A DNA stretch of 64,000 nt from Pyrenula massariospora (lineage: Eukaryota; Ascomycota; Eurotiomycetes; Pyrenulales; Pyrenulaceae), in the NCBI GenBank assembly GCA_021030905.1, contig JAGFMI010000005.1:372001-436000 (forward strand), in the 5' to 3' direction. The notes beneath the pieces are model-generated. The model did not search any database. It had not been told where the DNA came from and saw only the letters and a program-made list of their open reading frames with translations. The position numbers and the translations under genes are program-made. Each line of letters starts with the position of its first letter. Position 1 is the stretch's first letter. Of the stretch, positions 1 through 12,347 are shown piece by piece.

Positions 1-2670
1 GAAAACACCTCATCATGGATATCTTTCTTAGTACATTCTGAACCCACGTCCACCCAAAATAGATGGAGCTCAACGAACCGTATAGCTAGATGATCCCCAT
101 GGCTTTCAATTTCACCATACACGTATATCCTGAGACGTTCCAGCCCGGATCTTTTCGTATCTCGTCGACATTTCCTTCTTAGCAGGGTCTTTTCCCCATA
201 TCTCAACAAGAAAAATCTTCCCATACCTTTAAGGTAAAGGAAAGGCGGATGGGACGTAGGCGAACACTCGTCATTCGCTCAGTTTGCCAATGTATTAAAA
301 TTTCTGGCCTCGCTACAGCGAGAAGTCGCTGAGTCCTTCCCATGATCCTAAACTGACGATACTTTTCGGTCATGCCAAAATCCCCGGCCTAAACACCGCA
401 CTATTCACGGCAGTGGCGCTTGTTTCTGTTTCAACGTCCCCCCGCAATTGGAACGGCCACTGGACGGGCTCTGGGGCAGTCCTGATGCCGAGGGATTAAA
501 AGAACTGCCGGGACGGAATGTATCCTCAACTTCTAACGGGGCCTGTGCTGCGACAATACCATGCCATCGCTCTTGGATAGATCCATTTGCGATTTCGATT
601 AGAGCCGTTCTGACGATCGCGCACGAACATGTGACGTCGTCGCCAACTCGACCGTCTCAACCCTCGGCAAGGTTAGGCAATCCATGGGAAGGATGATATT
701 ATCAATAGCACAATTACCAATACATGTACTGTCTGTACGGAGATTCTTTGGTTGTCGTGGAGGGAAATCGGATGCATACGCAAGGGGCCAATGGCATTGA
801 CGTTCCGCCTTTGCCATCACGCCCGATCCAGAATTTGGAAGGCTATCGTAGATCCTGAGCCTCAGGTTTTTTGTGGGTACGGCCATGTACGATCAGAGCC
901 AGCCAATCCCGGGAACATGGTCTATGCTTCCTGCGCGTCACGATGTGACTCTATTTGCCCAGAAATCCTCCCTGCATGCCTGCCTATCGAGAAAGTGATG
1001 CCTTGAAGTTGCAAATTGTGAGAATTGGAGCTCTGTGAAGACGCCTCGGAGTCTAGACCCGAGGGTGAGAGTGGACGGTCTTTGGACAAGTAAAGTTGCA
1101 GGTTCGTATATCGACGGGGGATGCCTTGGACAAGGCAGTATACAGACATTGGGGGAAATTCTCTCCCGTCCATCCGAAAGAGGCAGTCCGCAAAGCGTTC
1201 CATGGTTGAGTCAAAACTTTGGTCATTGCTATTAGACCTAATTGATAGAGTGGGCGACGGTCCATCCCTGACTGTACCTAAATTGAGTGGGAGATAGCCG
1301 CAAGAGGTGGAGGGGAAGGTTGACTGTTGGGGCCCCGGATCCACCGACCGTGAACAAAGCCATTATCAATTCACGAAGCAGGTCTTGAGAAGATCCGGGT
1401 ATCTAGCGAGCCATGCGTGGAAAGCCGAGAGGTCGCTGATGACGAGCTCGACGGCACTCCGGCTGCTGCGTCAGAGACCCGGCAGGCAGGTCATGCCCAC
1501 GCGATCTCGACAATGCAAAAGGGCGCTCAGAAAGGGTCGAGGAAATCGTGATACGAGATAGTACATAGCAAAGGAGCGGTCAGGTCGCGGAGGTCGACGG
1601 CATTCGCTCAATTCCAGGTTGTCAGGTCACAGGCACCGGCTTGATGAGTTGGCAGTTTGGCGCCCCTCCGCCGCCGCAGCTCGCCCGCCTCCTGGCCCGC
1701 CCGGTCGCTGCAGGTCACTCCTGTCATGAGACTGCCCTCTGCTGTTCTTGTCGACGCCGCCCCCGTTCATGCTGGACTTGCTTCTGGGGACAGAGGGCAT
1801 TGCTGCATTGGGCATCGAGATAGGACTTGGCCGATGGTCAGGGAGACGCTCCGTGGCGGTCGGAGCGTGCGCCGTCGTTGCATTTGACGGCCATCATCCA
1901 CGCTGGTCGCCGGTCGATCAACGCAGGACATCTTCCACGTGAAAACCCACATGCAACCGCAAAATTTCACTGCAATACGTATCGGACGACTCCATTTAAT
2001 TTCAATAGTTTCAGGACATAATGTCGCCTGCAGGCTTACAACAAGGACGTGGTCTGTAATTGTGGATACCAAATAATTACAACGGCAGCACCAGAAGCTT
2101 TGCTCTCCTCGCTTTCCCTACCGCCTGACTCCTATCCTCAACGGTGGAGTAGCTGATATGTCTGGACTCTTCGTCTGTGGAGCTCACACCGACACAGCCC
2201 ACCGCCCCAACCAAAGACCCGCACTTGCCACCAATATTTGATAAGCTGTGAAAGTAGAATACAGTGAAGCTTCTTCAGTATAAGGGTATCAAGCTGTAAA
2301 ACATCAAAGAATACACCAGCCAAAGGTACTGCAATGGTAGGTGATGCTGGACTCGTGTCACCCATCTAAAAACGCCGAGGTTTCATAGCTGGTCCCGTCC
2401 GTTCGGCTCCATCGTTGAACTTGCCTCAATTCTCAAAATTGAACCTCCATTAGAAAGTAATAACCTTGATAGATGGTCGTTTTCGTAACGCCCGTGAGGG
2501 CTGTGCTCCTGGTTGCACATTATGTCATAAAATGCGGCCGTTTCAACACATGACAGACGTGCCATCTCCCGAATCGCTAAATGCTGCAAGAAATAAGGAA
2601 GCTAGTGTAACAGAGAAAGGAGCGGAGGTGGGATGATGCGATGCCGTCCTGGAGCAATTCCAAGACTGCA
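1..2670. other. Intergenic region, no supported gene
   Basis: No open frame longer than about 140 codons is present and none reads like a conserved protein. The frames found on both strands overlap each other, are rich in Cys, Trp and Arg, and cannot be joined into a credible spliced gene. The right part (about 2100-2670) is the 3' flank of the minus-strand gene that ends at 2671. A gene entering from the left edge cannot be excluded. Confidence 0.6.
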
Positions 2671-4367
2671 TCACCATCCCTTGGTATGGTATTCCCAAGG
2701 CCCATGTTCGTAACAGGTGTTCCACGAGTTGTTTTTGGATGAGTCCTTGGGCCCTTGACCGCCAGGGTAGTCCTTGAGATTTGCCATGTCATGTGCCGTG
2801 TGTCGACGCTTGTACACTGCGTTGGCCGTGGTACTCTTCTGTTGACGTTCCCACAGCAAGTGTCGTCTCAAAGACTCAGTAAGTTCGGCGTTGAGCATGT
2901 TCCTTCGGGTGGTCCGAGGTGAGAGAAGCGGAGGATGGATGTTAGATGTTGTCACAATAATTGGTTTTGACCGTGGAACGTCACTATTCTTGATTTCGAG
3001 GACCTTATCAGCATCTTGAGGAGAGCCAGGGACGGAGGGACCAGTTGGTGAGGAGTTGCGAGAGCGGCGAAGAACCGGCTGTGATTGCGATGCTGCGTTA
3101 GCCAATGCTGCTGCTCTCTGCGGTTCATGCATCAAGGTCGTTAGCATGGAGCGTCTGGACACCAGGTTCGGTCGGGAATCAACTCGCTGAAATAGGGGCT
3201 TCTCTTCGACGCTCGAGCGGCCACTTTCAGTGTCAGAGTCTTCCCAGTCTTCTTCGTCTTCGTCTTCATCGTCGATAGCACTATCAGAAATATCATCGTC
3301 GCTTGCAATGGCATCTTCATTATCCTCTCCGCTCTCTTGAATTGTTCTTGACTCTACAATGTCGCGGAATGATGTCTGCTTCTTCCCATGAAGCGGTTTG
3401 CTCAATTCCTCAGATAAGGAACTGCGTTGAGGTCGGAGGGATGCCAAACGTTCTTCAAACGAGCTCTCGTCATCCTCTCCAGAAGACGCTCCAAGAGTGA
3501 AAACAGCCGGTTTCTTCTTGCATACCTCGGACCTAGCAGGTGTTTTTGACTCGACTTGGAGTGAACGTGTTTGTGCGAGATTGGTCTTGGACCGATAGGA
3601 GGAAGAAACATGTGAAGGAGAGAAGCCTCGGACAATGGAGGATGACTTTGTCACCCCTGCCGATGATACGCTGGTGTCAGAAGTAACACTTTGTTTGGTA
3701 TCGTTGCTTTCAACGGTCGCATTCGAGTAGCAAGAATCCGAAGACCTCTGCGAATGCCTTTCGGCTTCTTCTTGATCTGTGGTTTCTGTTGTTTTCGACG
3801 GGGGACTGGCAGGACGCGGCGTGACATCTGTAGTTGTAGGCTGAGATTGCCTTAGCCTCGGTGAGAGGGGTTCCAACTCTTTCTTATCCCGTATCGTCGC
3901 CACCATCCTGCTGAGGTTTTGCGGTGACAGATGCTTCTCGGTTCCCCTACTTTGGGCGATCACTGAATCTTTCCTTTGAGATCCATGCGAATGCGGCGAA
4001 ACCTTGAGACCAATATCTGACCTACCGCAATCGGTCGAGTATGAATCGACGCTTGCGGACAGGTCGGGTACCTCTCCTGCTGGAATTGGTCGAGAGAGCG
4101 GAGTCGTAGGGGATCGAGGAGCACAGCAGAAAGTCTCCCGGTTCCATAATCGCCAGCTTAGATTCTCTAGTCGCTTTCCACCTTCTATCGAGTCTGCGCA
4201 TTTCGAAAACACTGAGATACGTTAGAGGATTTCTCTTGACCAGCCCACTCTACTGTAGGCGACCTACCCGACCACATTCCAAAGAGATTCTCCGCATTCC
4301 CCAAGTAGACATTGCTCAATTTTTCTGCATCCACATAAAGTACAGGCGCGGCTAAGCGCGAAGGCAT
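2671..4367 (-). CDS. Fungal DUF1752 (AreA GATA-like) / DUF3295 protein
   Basis: Two exons: 4367-4268 and 4211-2671, giving about 546 residues. The 56-bp intron (4267-4212) has GT..AG ends and restores the joined reading GMW-SVFSKCAD across the junction. The N-terminus (about residues 10-50, ending SWRLWNRE) matches the DUF1752 motif shared with fungal AreA and Reg1-type regulators. The C-terminal about 90 residues match DUF3295: a TESLRRHLLWERQQ helix, then RRHTAHDMANLK and a terminal YHTKGW. Between them lies a long Ser/Thr/acidic low-complexity region, including an acidic run near residue 310, that looks disordered and phosphorylatable. Start choice: the ATG at 4367; an in-frame ATG 15 bases upstream (4382) is possible. 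Proteins of this architecture are widespread in Pezizomycotina and their biochemical role is not known to me. A part in nutrient or PP1-linked regulation is only inferred from the DUF1752 relationship. Confidence 0.85.
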
Positions 4368-7300
4368 CTTTGCAGGGTGCACAGTAAATTATTACCGGTC
4401 GCGTAAATCAGACATGTATGGGATGGTTGCGCCGCCTCGAGTGCTTGACTTAGAAGATACGAACGGAAGACCTCGTTGATGGTCCTTCAATTACTAGATC
4501 GCAGAACCAGCCTTTTTCGTCATTAAATTTTGGGTGCGGATTATATTCGGCGAGTATGTGTAGTGTGCGTGTAGTAGAGAAAGGTCGATAGAAAAGGTGA
4601 GGGATGGTTATTTCCTGTAGCCGATAGCAAGCCGTGAGATCGTGTCAAACGCTCGAAACTAGTTGAAAGAAGCAATTCTGGGCAGGTGTAGGAGGGTGGT
4701 GCGAAGCAATGCAGGTGCTAAAGTTGCGTTGGGACAGCGAGGCGATGGGAGAGGTAGATATTGAATCAGATGCTTGGGGCCGAAGTGTCATTGGGCATGG
4801 GTCTGGGCAGGTATTCTTGACGGACGTAATACCAATAACCGCGTTACGATACGCCGATGAGCAGAAAGTAGTGGGCGACAATTTAGGGCCAGGAGAGGGA
4901 GGGGGGGCAAAGTGTGGTGGACGACGGCCGAGGCGGCTTGAGGCTTGCTGGGGGGTAGGGAGCCGGGCGAGGGTATGGAGCACGAGTGGGGAAGGGAGCA
5001 TGACCAGGGCTGGACTTTGGGGCAGCAGGGATCGCGAGGCCCTGGGGACGCCGCCCGCCATCGCCGCCTTCAGCTGCCCAGTTGAGAAAGCCCCTCTACC
5101 TGTTCCAACAGCCTGTTCTCGATTGGCGCCTATACGCGCTCCCAAAATCACATTGTGAATTATGCTTCACCGTCCAATCGTGGCTCCTTCCGACATGAAC
5201 CTTTCCTGCTGCCAATCCTCTCTATCAATCGCCTCTTTGCCGCTTGGCCTCTCCACTGCCGTGCTCGTGACTGGCTTTGGTCACTTCACTCCGGCTTGAG
5301 TCGGTTTTGCCTGTCGAATTGAACTGGATCTACTCCGTAGACAGCCTCATTTTATCGGGCAAAGGCCGTTTCTTTGGCCAATCCTGAGGCGTGATCATGG
5401 AGGGAAAATGTATCCAGGGCCAAGGTCTAATCGGATCTCAGTTGTTGTCACACATATCACATCTGGTCTCTGTCGGGCGACATCCACCACTGACGCTAGG
5501 TCGTCTCAGGATGAGGCCCTGAACTGACTGGCCCACTTTCTGGCCACCGCCCAAACAATAATGCTGGATTGCTGGAATAATTGCCTGCTCCTTACGCTAC
5601 CACCGGGGAACTGGGGGGTGCCTCTACCTTTGCCAGCTAAGCTCAAACCTCTCTAGACAAAGACTAACTCCAAAATGAACGTTTGTGAATTTCCTTAGTC
5701 GCTCTTCTCGGGATGGCTCCGCAGATTCGTGGGGGAGCATGGCAATCGAGACATATCCATGTGAGGGACCTCCGGGGAAAAGTCTTGTACCCCCGCGTTT
5801 GATGGCCACGGCTGAGGAAGGCCATGTGCCCCCCGCCGGAGTCACCGTTCGGACACGCTCCCGCAGAGAGGAGCACATCAGGCTTGCGAGAGGTGAGGAT
5901 ACTGCAACGCTGACGCTTTCTCGTGCAACAAATCAAGAGAAGCATCCGTGGTCAAAACAAACGAAGCAGCCGATCTCAGAGTTCCAAAACAGACCAGAGC
6001 TGAGAGGCTACCCACGTGCTCTAAGTATGTGTTCGTTGGGGGTAAGTCTCGTTCGTAGCACGGCCAACAAAGCGTATTCTATGCCGTGAGAGTCACATCC
6101 GGACTCGCATGGGATCGGAAGAGGATAACGTGAATTCACATGATCTTTTGGTGCATGAGCTGGCGATCACCTGTCCGCGACTTCGCGCCTATGCGAGGGG
6201 GAGCGCTGCCCGCTCCGCGGCTTTCGGCCTTTTCGGGGCACATCGCACCGTACCAGAACCGGCTACGGATCTATCTTTGCAAAGAAGACATCGACCAGAT
6301 CTTTTTCCTGATACTTTCGCGGATCCGGTACATCGAAGCTTATCCCGCTACGTGGACTGTCGCCGGTGGAATTCCCAGCTTGTGACCTCCATCCAGGCCT
6401 GCCCCAAAGGCTTTCCTACGTAAACCTTGGTGGCCCAAACAGCGGTGACGAAAGGTTAATTGGACATACCAGGGACCTCAGATGATGGGGTTCCGGGGCA
6501 TGAGCCCTTGACCTGCTATCGGGAGCCTTCACGATTCCCCGCGCGCCGTGTAAATCCTTCGGCTCACCAGGCTCGGCGGCCTTCCACCTCAGCCAGGGCG
6601 CTCAACTTCAAGGATACAAGGGGCTTGGGGTATGAGACAACCAATGTGCTGCAATTTGCAGTATTCAATTGTCATGGCTTTAATAAACACATCGTAGAGT
6701 ATCTTGGTCGGGGTTGATACCCATCGACGGCCTCCTCGCCAGTTACGAAAACCGAGCGGTCGCCGTGAAGATCAATAGATTAGGGTTTGGAGTCTGACAC
6801 AATAAGAACACGGTACCGGAAATCGGATTACGACCCACGATATCTTTGAAACGATCCATAATGCCCACATCCAGTAATAGAGCCTATCGCCGCAAGACGC
6901 GATTCCCATTGACGGCAGCTCAAAGAGGATTCTGCATTAGCGACGACCCCAAACCAGGTCACAAGACAAGAAAAAGTCGTGCGTTGTTGATTATGGTTGC
7001 GTGGGCTAGGCATTGACGACAGCCTCGCCCGCTGACCACCACTGCGATGCCTGGCCCCTTCATCCCACCGCAGCAAATCGCACCGGGGCTCAAAATTAGA
7101 CACAGAAAGCTCCTAAGGGACTGGAACAATGCAGCATATCTCGTGACAACCCAACAACAGCGCGACCTACTGCCTCATCGTCGACAAGTCGTGGCAGAAA
7201 GCGGTAGGCTTCCACAGTCACTATCTTTCTGAGGCGTTCAATGTGGCAACACATTCACAAAATCCAGTTACTGTGACAGTTCACTGCCCATCATCCTCCT

Positions 7301-9017
7301 TGACTTGTCTCTCACCAGAAGATTTCCAGGTTGCACATGGGCCGCGAATTTCACATAAGAAAAGTGCCAGCCTGTTGCTACGGCTGAAATTTCATTTCCA
7401 ATGATGTTGGCTATTTCGTGGGAAAGTCAGCATTGATCCCAGTCACCGCTGGTCGGTTCCTGAGCCTGTAGGGCTGCTGTGTAAGTCCAGATGACAATAT
7501 TGCCGTATCGTGTAAATCATGCTGCCGCAAATGGCAAGTGTCGGATTGAAATTGCAGATACGAAGGCGCCGATCTACCCTCCCTTGTCCTTCATTACACA
7601 ATACTTCAGCTCGAATTGAGACTCTGGAATCATGATTGGTCCCAGCTGAGCCCTGATCTGGTCTCTTCGTGCCATCCTGGTCTTGCTTTCGCAAAGCTCT
7701 TATTTTAGAGATGCCTAGTTGTATGCGACACGTCATGCAAGTGTCACTAATGACAGGATAAGATAGGTGGCACAGCTATGTCTTGGAGACTGATGAACAA
7801 TGCCGAATCAGTATTGTTGGAAACTGATAAGGCTCTCTCCGAGTCACTTTCCGATGAAAAACCTGATGAGAGGCCACCGCTGTGTGCTTCCGACCTGTAT
7901 TGCGTATTGTACTGACGCTGGAGGATTGTTCTCGCTGACGCCAAGGTCAGGGAGCATTCTTTGCAGTATGATTCCGGCCCGCACCGATGGCGTCCGTGAG
8001 CATCGGGTCCTTTCTTCCCTGAAATAAGGGAGGATCTGACGATGAGAAGGTCACCATCCGTCGGTCGACTGCGCCAGATAGCGGAGATGTGTGCAGAGGT
8101 ACACAAGTACCGCAGGATGTTCTCCCTCTGCCTTGATGTTATAGGATAGTCCCTAGCCATACAAACTCAAAACCGGCAATCATCTCTCCCACAGGGATGG
8201 GCGCAAGGGACCCAGATTCCACGGGGGCGGTGACTGTGGGGTTTGGACACGTGCGGCAACGGCAGTCAGAATCAGCGTCCATGCACTGCCGATCGGAACG
8301 GCCAATTGTACAGAGTCACAGGGTTACAAAGTTACAAGATGGCTGACCGTGGCCTCGGCTCGCACCATGGGGGCCGAACGCTGGTCATCTGCCCACTCCC
8401 AGCCGCGCGCCATCTCAGCGCCCTCGAGATCCCTAAAAGAATACTCCAACTTCTGGGAAAAGCAATAAGGTGCTTTTCCAACATGACTCGCCTCCTACAC
8501 GTATCTACAAAAAGCAAGTGTGTACTGGGACTTTTATGCCGCTTTAGACAAGTCACATCACAACGAGGTGGAGCTCATCCCACTTGTCATCGGGGGCCGA
8601 ACAACAACAGATCCCACGAAACGTGGATAGGAGAAGTGCTGTTGACTGGATCAGGGCTTAAGTTAGATCCTTTACTGCACACATCGCACCATTAAGGGAC
8701 GCTAATCTTTGCTGGAAAAAGCCTCGGAGCTGGAACGCCCCCAGTTCTCCCGTGGCAACAAGGCCAGTGATGATGGAGCGGACCGTTCCCATTTGCTTCA
8801 CGGCTGTTGGCAGGAGCCAATTCAACCGGAATCCTTCAGGAGACAGATGACACGAAGTCGGAGGTTTGCACGCATTGCCCACTAAGAGGGCTAGATAGAT
8901 TGTTACCACTTGACTATAGCATTGGGGGAAATCTCGAAGAAACGTACACACATGTCGATGGCCAGGCTGTTCTTCAGGTCGCTTGTCCCTGTGCCAAGGT
9001 AGCTGGGTACCGGATTC

Positions 9018-9058
<41 letters not shown>

Positions 9059-12000
9059 CTTGCGGCCTGGAGGTGTAACATTACCGTTCGCAACCATCTT
9101 AGGCTAACAGGCGGCTTCCCGTCGACCGCGGACTTGGGTGAGATGGTGTGCATCAAGAGGCCTGTAAGCGAGACGGAATGCGACGTTTTGGCTTGCACGG
9201 GGAGACATGGGCTGCCTCTTCCCCGGCGGGCACTAAGCGTGAGTCCGGCTGGCGTCTGCTTCCGGCCGATAAGCAGCCTTCTTTGCAGCCGTTGTTCATA
9301 TCTGCCGAATGTTCTAAAGGATTGCAAGGGCGGGTGTAAATGCGCGTGGCGGGCATGGGCTGCATTATCCGATGCTTTGCTCTCTAGGCTGGAACGATCT
9401 GCTACTGGAATTGGAGGATGGCGATTTCTGATCTCCGACGCAGCGATACGGGTTGGGCGGATGCAAGCATGAATAGTACGCGAGTCGTGAGTCGTGACCA
9501 ATTTCTGTTCATGATCGAGGGCGGGATGCCCTTTCCAGCCTGCTGCTACGTATTCGCCGTTTGTCAGACTCGGAGCAGTCGCCATTTTGGTCTCAAGCTT
9601 TCCGACGGTAAAATTCAATACCATTCAGGATACTTACAATGTACCATCTTCGCACGAGCGATACTTGGGGGCCGTGATGTGAACGTGACCGTGGGCCTGA
9701 GCTTGTTCCTTAATTGTAAGGTTCAAGATAGCTGCTTCAAGATTATCTCGGCGACATTCTCGGTCCCGAATAGCAGATGACAACGATCGATGAAATACTG
9801 GGCTGCCCTCACTCTCTCATCTTAATAATACAAGGCTGGCTCGTTGTCCATTCATCGGCCGGACTCGAAGACTATTAGCAGCGTCGCCTCTGGTGCATCC
9901 ACAGCACCCAGGACCGAGGTGTTGGAGCGTACCACCAAAGGCCCTGCATGGGCTATTCTAGATAGTAATTTCCTGGCGCCCACGTGTGCGCCTGCGTGCA
10001 GCTGCCAGGCGTCAAAGCGACCCTTTTTTAGCTTTGACTGCAGGTCTATTAAGGTTCAATGTCCCCAAGCTCAGCCGCGCCTCCAGACTTCGATTGCTAC
10101 CAAGGCCGACGATCCGGCTGTGCATCCAATAAGCCAAATCGCAATTCTAGCCTTCTAATCGATCGCCGAGAGACTACTATTTATCGATCGGTCGTTGTTG
10201 CCATTGTCTTTGCGATATCCGCCTCAATTACGGTACATGTCTCGTTCTACACTATCTGATTCCGAGTTCACCGCTCCCCCTCTCCGCGAAAGTGGATGCG
10301 CTTTCCGATCAAACAAGCCGGCCGACATAGCGCTGCCAGTCCATGTATCTCCCTACAAATTTCGGGGAAGCTTTCCAGAAACCCAGACCCACACAAGCTC
10401 TTTGTCCTCTTGACTCGACAAAGATCCATGGAAAAGCCCCTTATCACAGTGGATTGGGTGGATCCAGTGTCGGTCAGAGCCCTGCTTTGAAGCAGACCAG
10501 ACCTCGCCCAGAAGCCCCGTGTCCAAGGCGTGGGGTCGCCTAGGGGATATCGGGTGCACTTCCGGAGCACCTTGGTCCCAACGTCGTTGCATCAGGTCTC
10601 GAGTACTACTATGGGCCTTTGTCCGATTTAGGACTCTCGTCGCAAAATGGTATTACTACTAACTACCTATATGACATATTAAGTCTGTGCTTGAAGATGG
10701 CGCTGGGACTAAAACAGGCAGTTGGCTGCGCCTAAGCCCAAGCACAATGCAAAGACGACCGAATATCGCCGGTCTCTTTCCAGTCTTCAATGATTGAGAC
10801 TTGAAGTTGCGCGTGCCATTGCCCGAATGACCCGGGTAAGACTGCCTATGCTTACGACTTGGAGCGAACGCATATCCTTCGACATTATCTATGTGTGCGC
10901 CTGTGAGTTGTGACGTCTCGCTCGAAGTTCGGCTGTTTCTTGTTCCTGAATCATGCCTGAATGGTGGTGCACAGGGGGCACAGGTAGGTACGTCACAGGC
11001 CCCTCTTTTACACGGCCGCCGCAGTGACGACGCCTTTGATCTCAATCTCCCAGAACGTTCCCGGTATCAATGACGTTTTACCGAATACTAACCCAGTGTT
11101 GGTTACCTTATAATTCTCGTGAATTTCGAGCCCAAGGGCAAGTATGTATTTACATTTCATTTCGGTCGTCACTTTATCACGAAGAGATCCCGGAGCGTTG
11201 GGAACGTAGTGCTCTTTACATCCGAAATGTATTCTCGTCGGCAATTAGGGGAAGGAAGGAGTATCCCTGCAAATTCGGAATTCATTCACAACGCTTTGAC
11301 AAACCTGTATGAGGACATATTGGCGTATGGTTTGGTTAGACATCAACAACCGAGATGGCTTCGTAAGCGCACCTAAGCTAAGTACCAGGCATAGCTTGAT
11401 ATAAGCCAAAGACATCGGCCTGTCTTCGCATTCAGCACGGAATTAGAAGTCAATTTAGAGCAGGCAATGTCTATCAATAGATGTTCCTGACTTAAGAGTT
11501 GATGATAGTTTTGTTGAAAATCTTCAGTCGTGTCAAGAAATGCGCAAATAATATCCGGGAGGGTGGCAGATACCAAGTTTTTGAATCTGGCGTTTAGATT
11601 CCTGCGCCCACTAATGCCATCAGATGCGAGCGCTGGTGAAGGTTGAGGTAGAACTCAAGCCTTCTTGATTGTCGAGTATGACTTGTCGATAGCGGTGGCA
11701 TGTGACTAAGAATACAATTACCCTTCTTGTGGCTGCAATTCAGAGCAAAAGATTCTTGAGCGTGGTTTGTCGTAGATACTCAGACGGCAAACGTCATGGA
11801 TTTAACATTTGTTAGTGTCGGCGATTATAATGACACGACTGTGGACGCTTCGGAGTATCGCAAGGCCTTGGAGCTGTAATATGAGGGTCGAGAAAGGGCA
11901 AGATGGAGAGAAACACCCATCGAGAAAAGAAGAGCGCGAGGCTCGAGTGCTCCCCGCTCTGCTCTAAAGATGCAGGGCTGCACCAGGATTGCGTGCTTCT

Positions 12001-12347
12001 CCTGTACCTGATCCGTTACGTTTATGAATAAACGGCCAATGTCCTCCGCTTGATTGCATTGCAAATGAGCATGTCAGACATTAGACCGTGCAGTCAGCCT
12101 TGTCCATCTCTACCCTTTGACACGGGCAACTCATATCATCGCCATCCACGCAGGTCGAGCCAGAATGCATTGGCCGAGTCTCGAAGTATCTGAGTGAAAT
12201 AATCGTTAGCTCTTCCGTCGGTGAGAGTACTGATTCTGTCCTTTCGTACTTAATCAAAGCGCTGGAAAAGCGGTTTTCAAACATTGCGCCATTAAGGCAC
12301 ATAATTTGCCTCAGCAAATGTGGAAATTAATCAGCTAGTCCTCAGCA
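4368..12347. other. 8-kb gene-poor interval
   Basis: No protein-like reading frame could be supported on either strand. The longest frames (221 and 216 codons, on opposite strands near 8.8-9.6 kb) owe their length to a GA repeat that encodes Glu-Arg on one strand and Leu-Ser on the other. Frames at 4645-5158 overlap antisense to each other in the 5' flank of the DUF1752 gene and are probably untranslated leader or promoter. Other frames (for example 7747-8160 minus, 137 codons; 11008-11244 minus, 78 codons) show no family signature I recognise. The sequence is not strikingly AT-rich, so RIP-type decay is not obvious. The last few hundred bases must hold the DUG2 promoter. Confidence 0.55.
9021..9055. 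repeat. GA dinucleotide microsatellite, about 17 units
   Basis: An uninterrupted run of alternating G and A, about 35 bases, lies in the gene-poor interval. Purine-only tracts of this kind are length-variable and could serve as a strain marker. They can also be GAGA-type nucleosome-free sites, but nothing nearby shows that here. Confidence 0.95.

Noticed and set aside
4645-5158. Two overlapping antisense frames of 168 and 149 codons
   Set aside because: They are mirror products of one GC-balanced stretch in the leader of the DUF1752 gene, with no domain and no splice logic.
7747-8160. 137-codon minus-strand frame
   Set aside because: A Ser/Arg-rich sequence without known motifs, in a region where frames of this size occur by chance.
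8807-9624. Long frames on both strands (221 and 216 codons)
   Set aside because: Their length comes from the stop-free GA repeat; the flanking residues have no protein signature.
11008-11244. Minus-strand frame whose end (GTFWEIEIKGVV) faintly resembles the C-terminus of RidA-like proteins
   Set aside because: The preceding residues do not match RidA motifs and no upstream exons could be found, so the likeness is too short to report.
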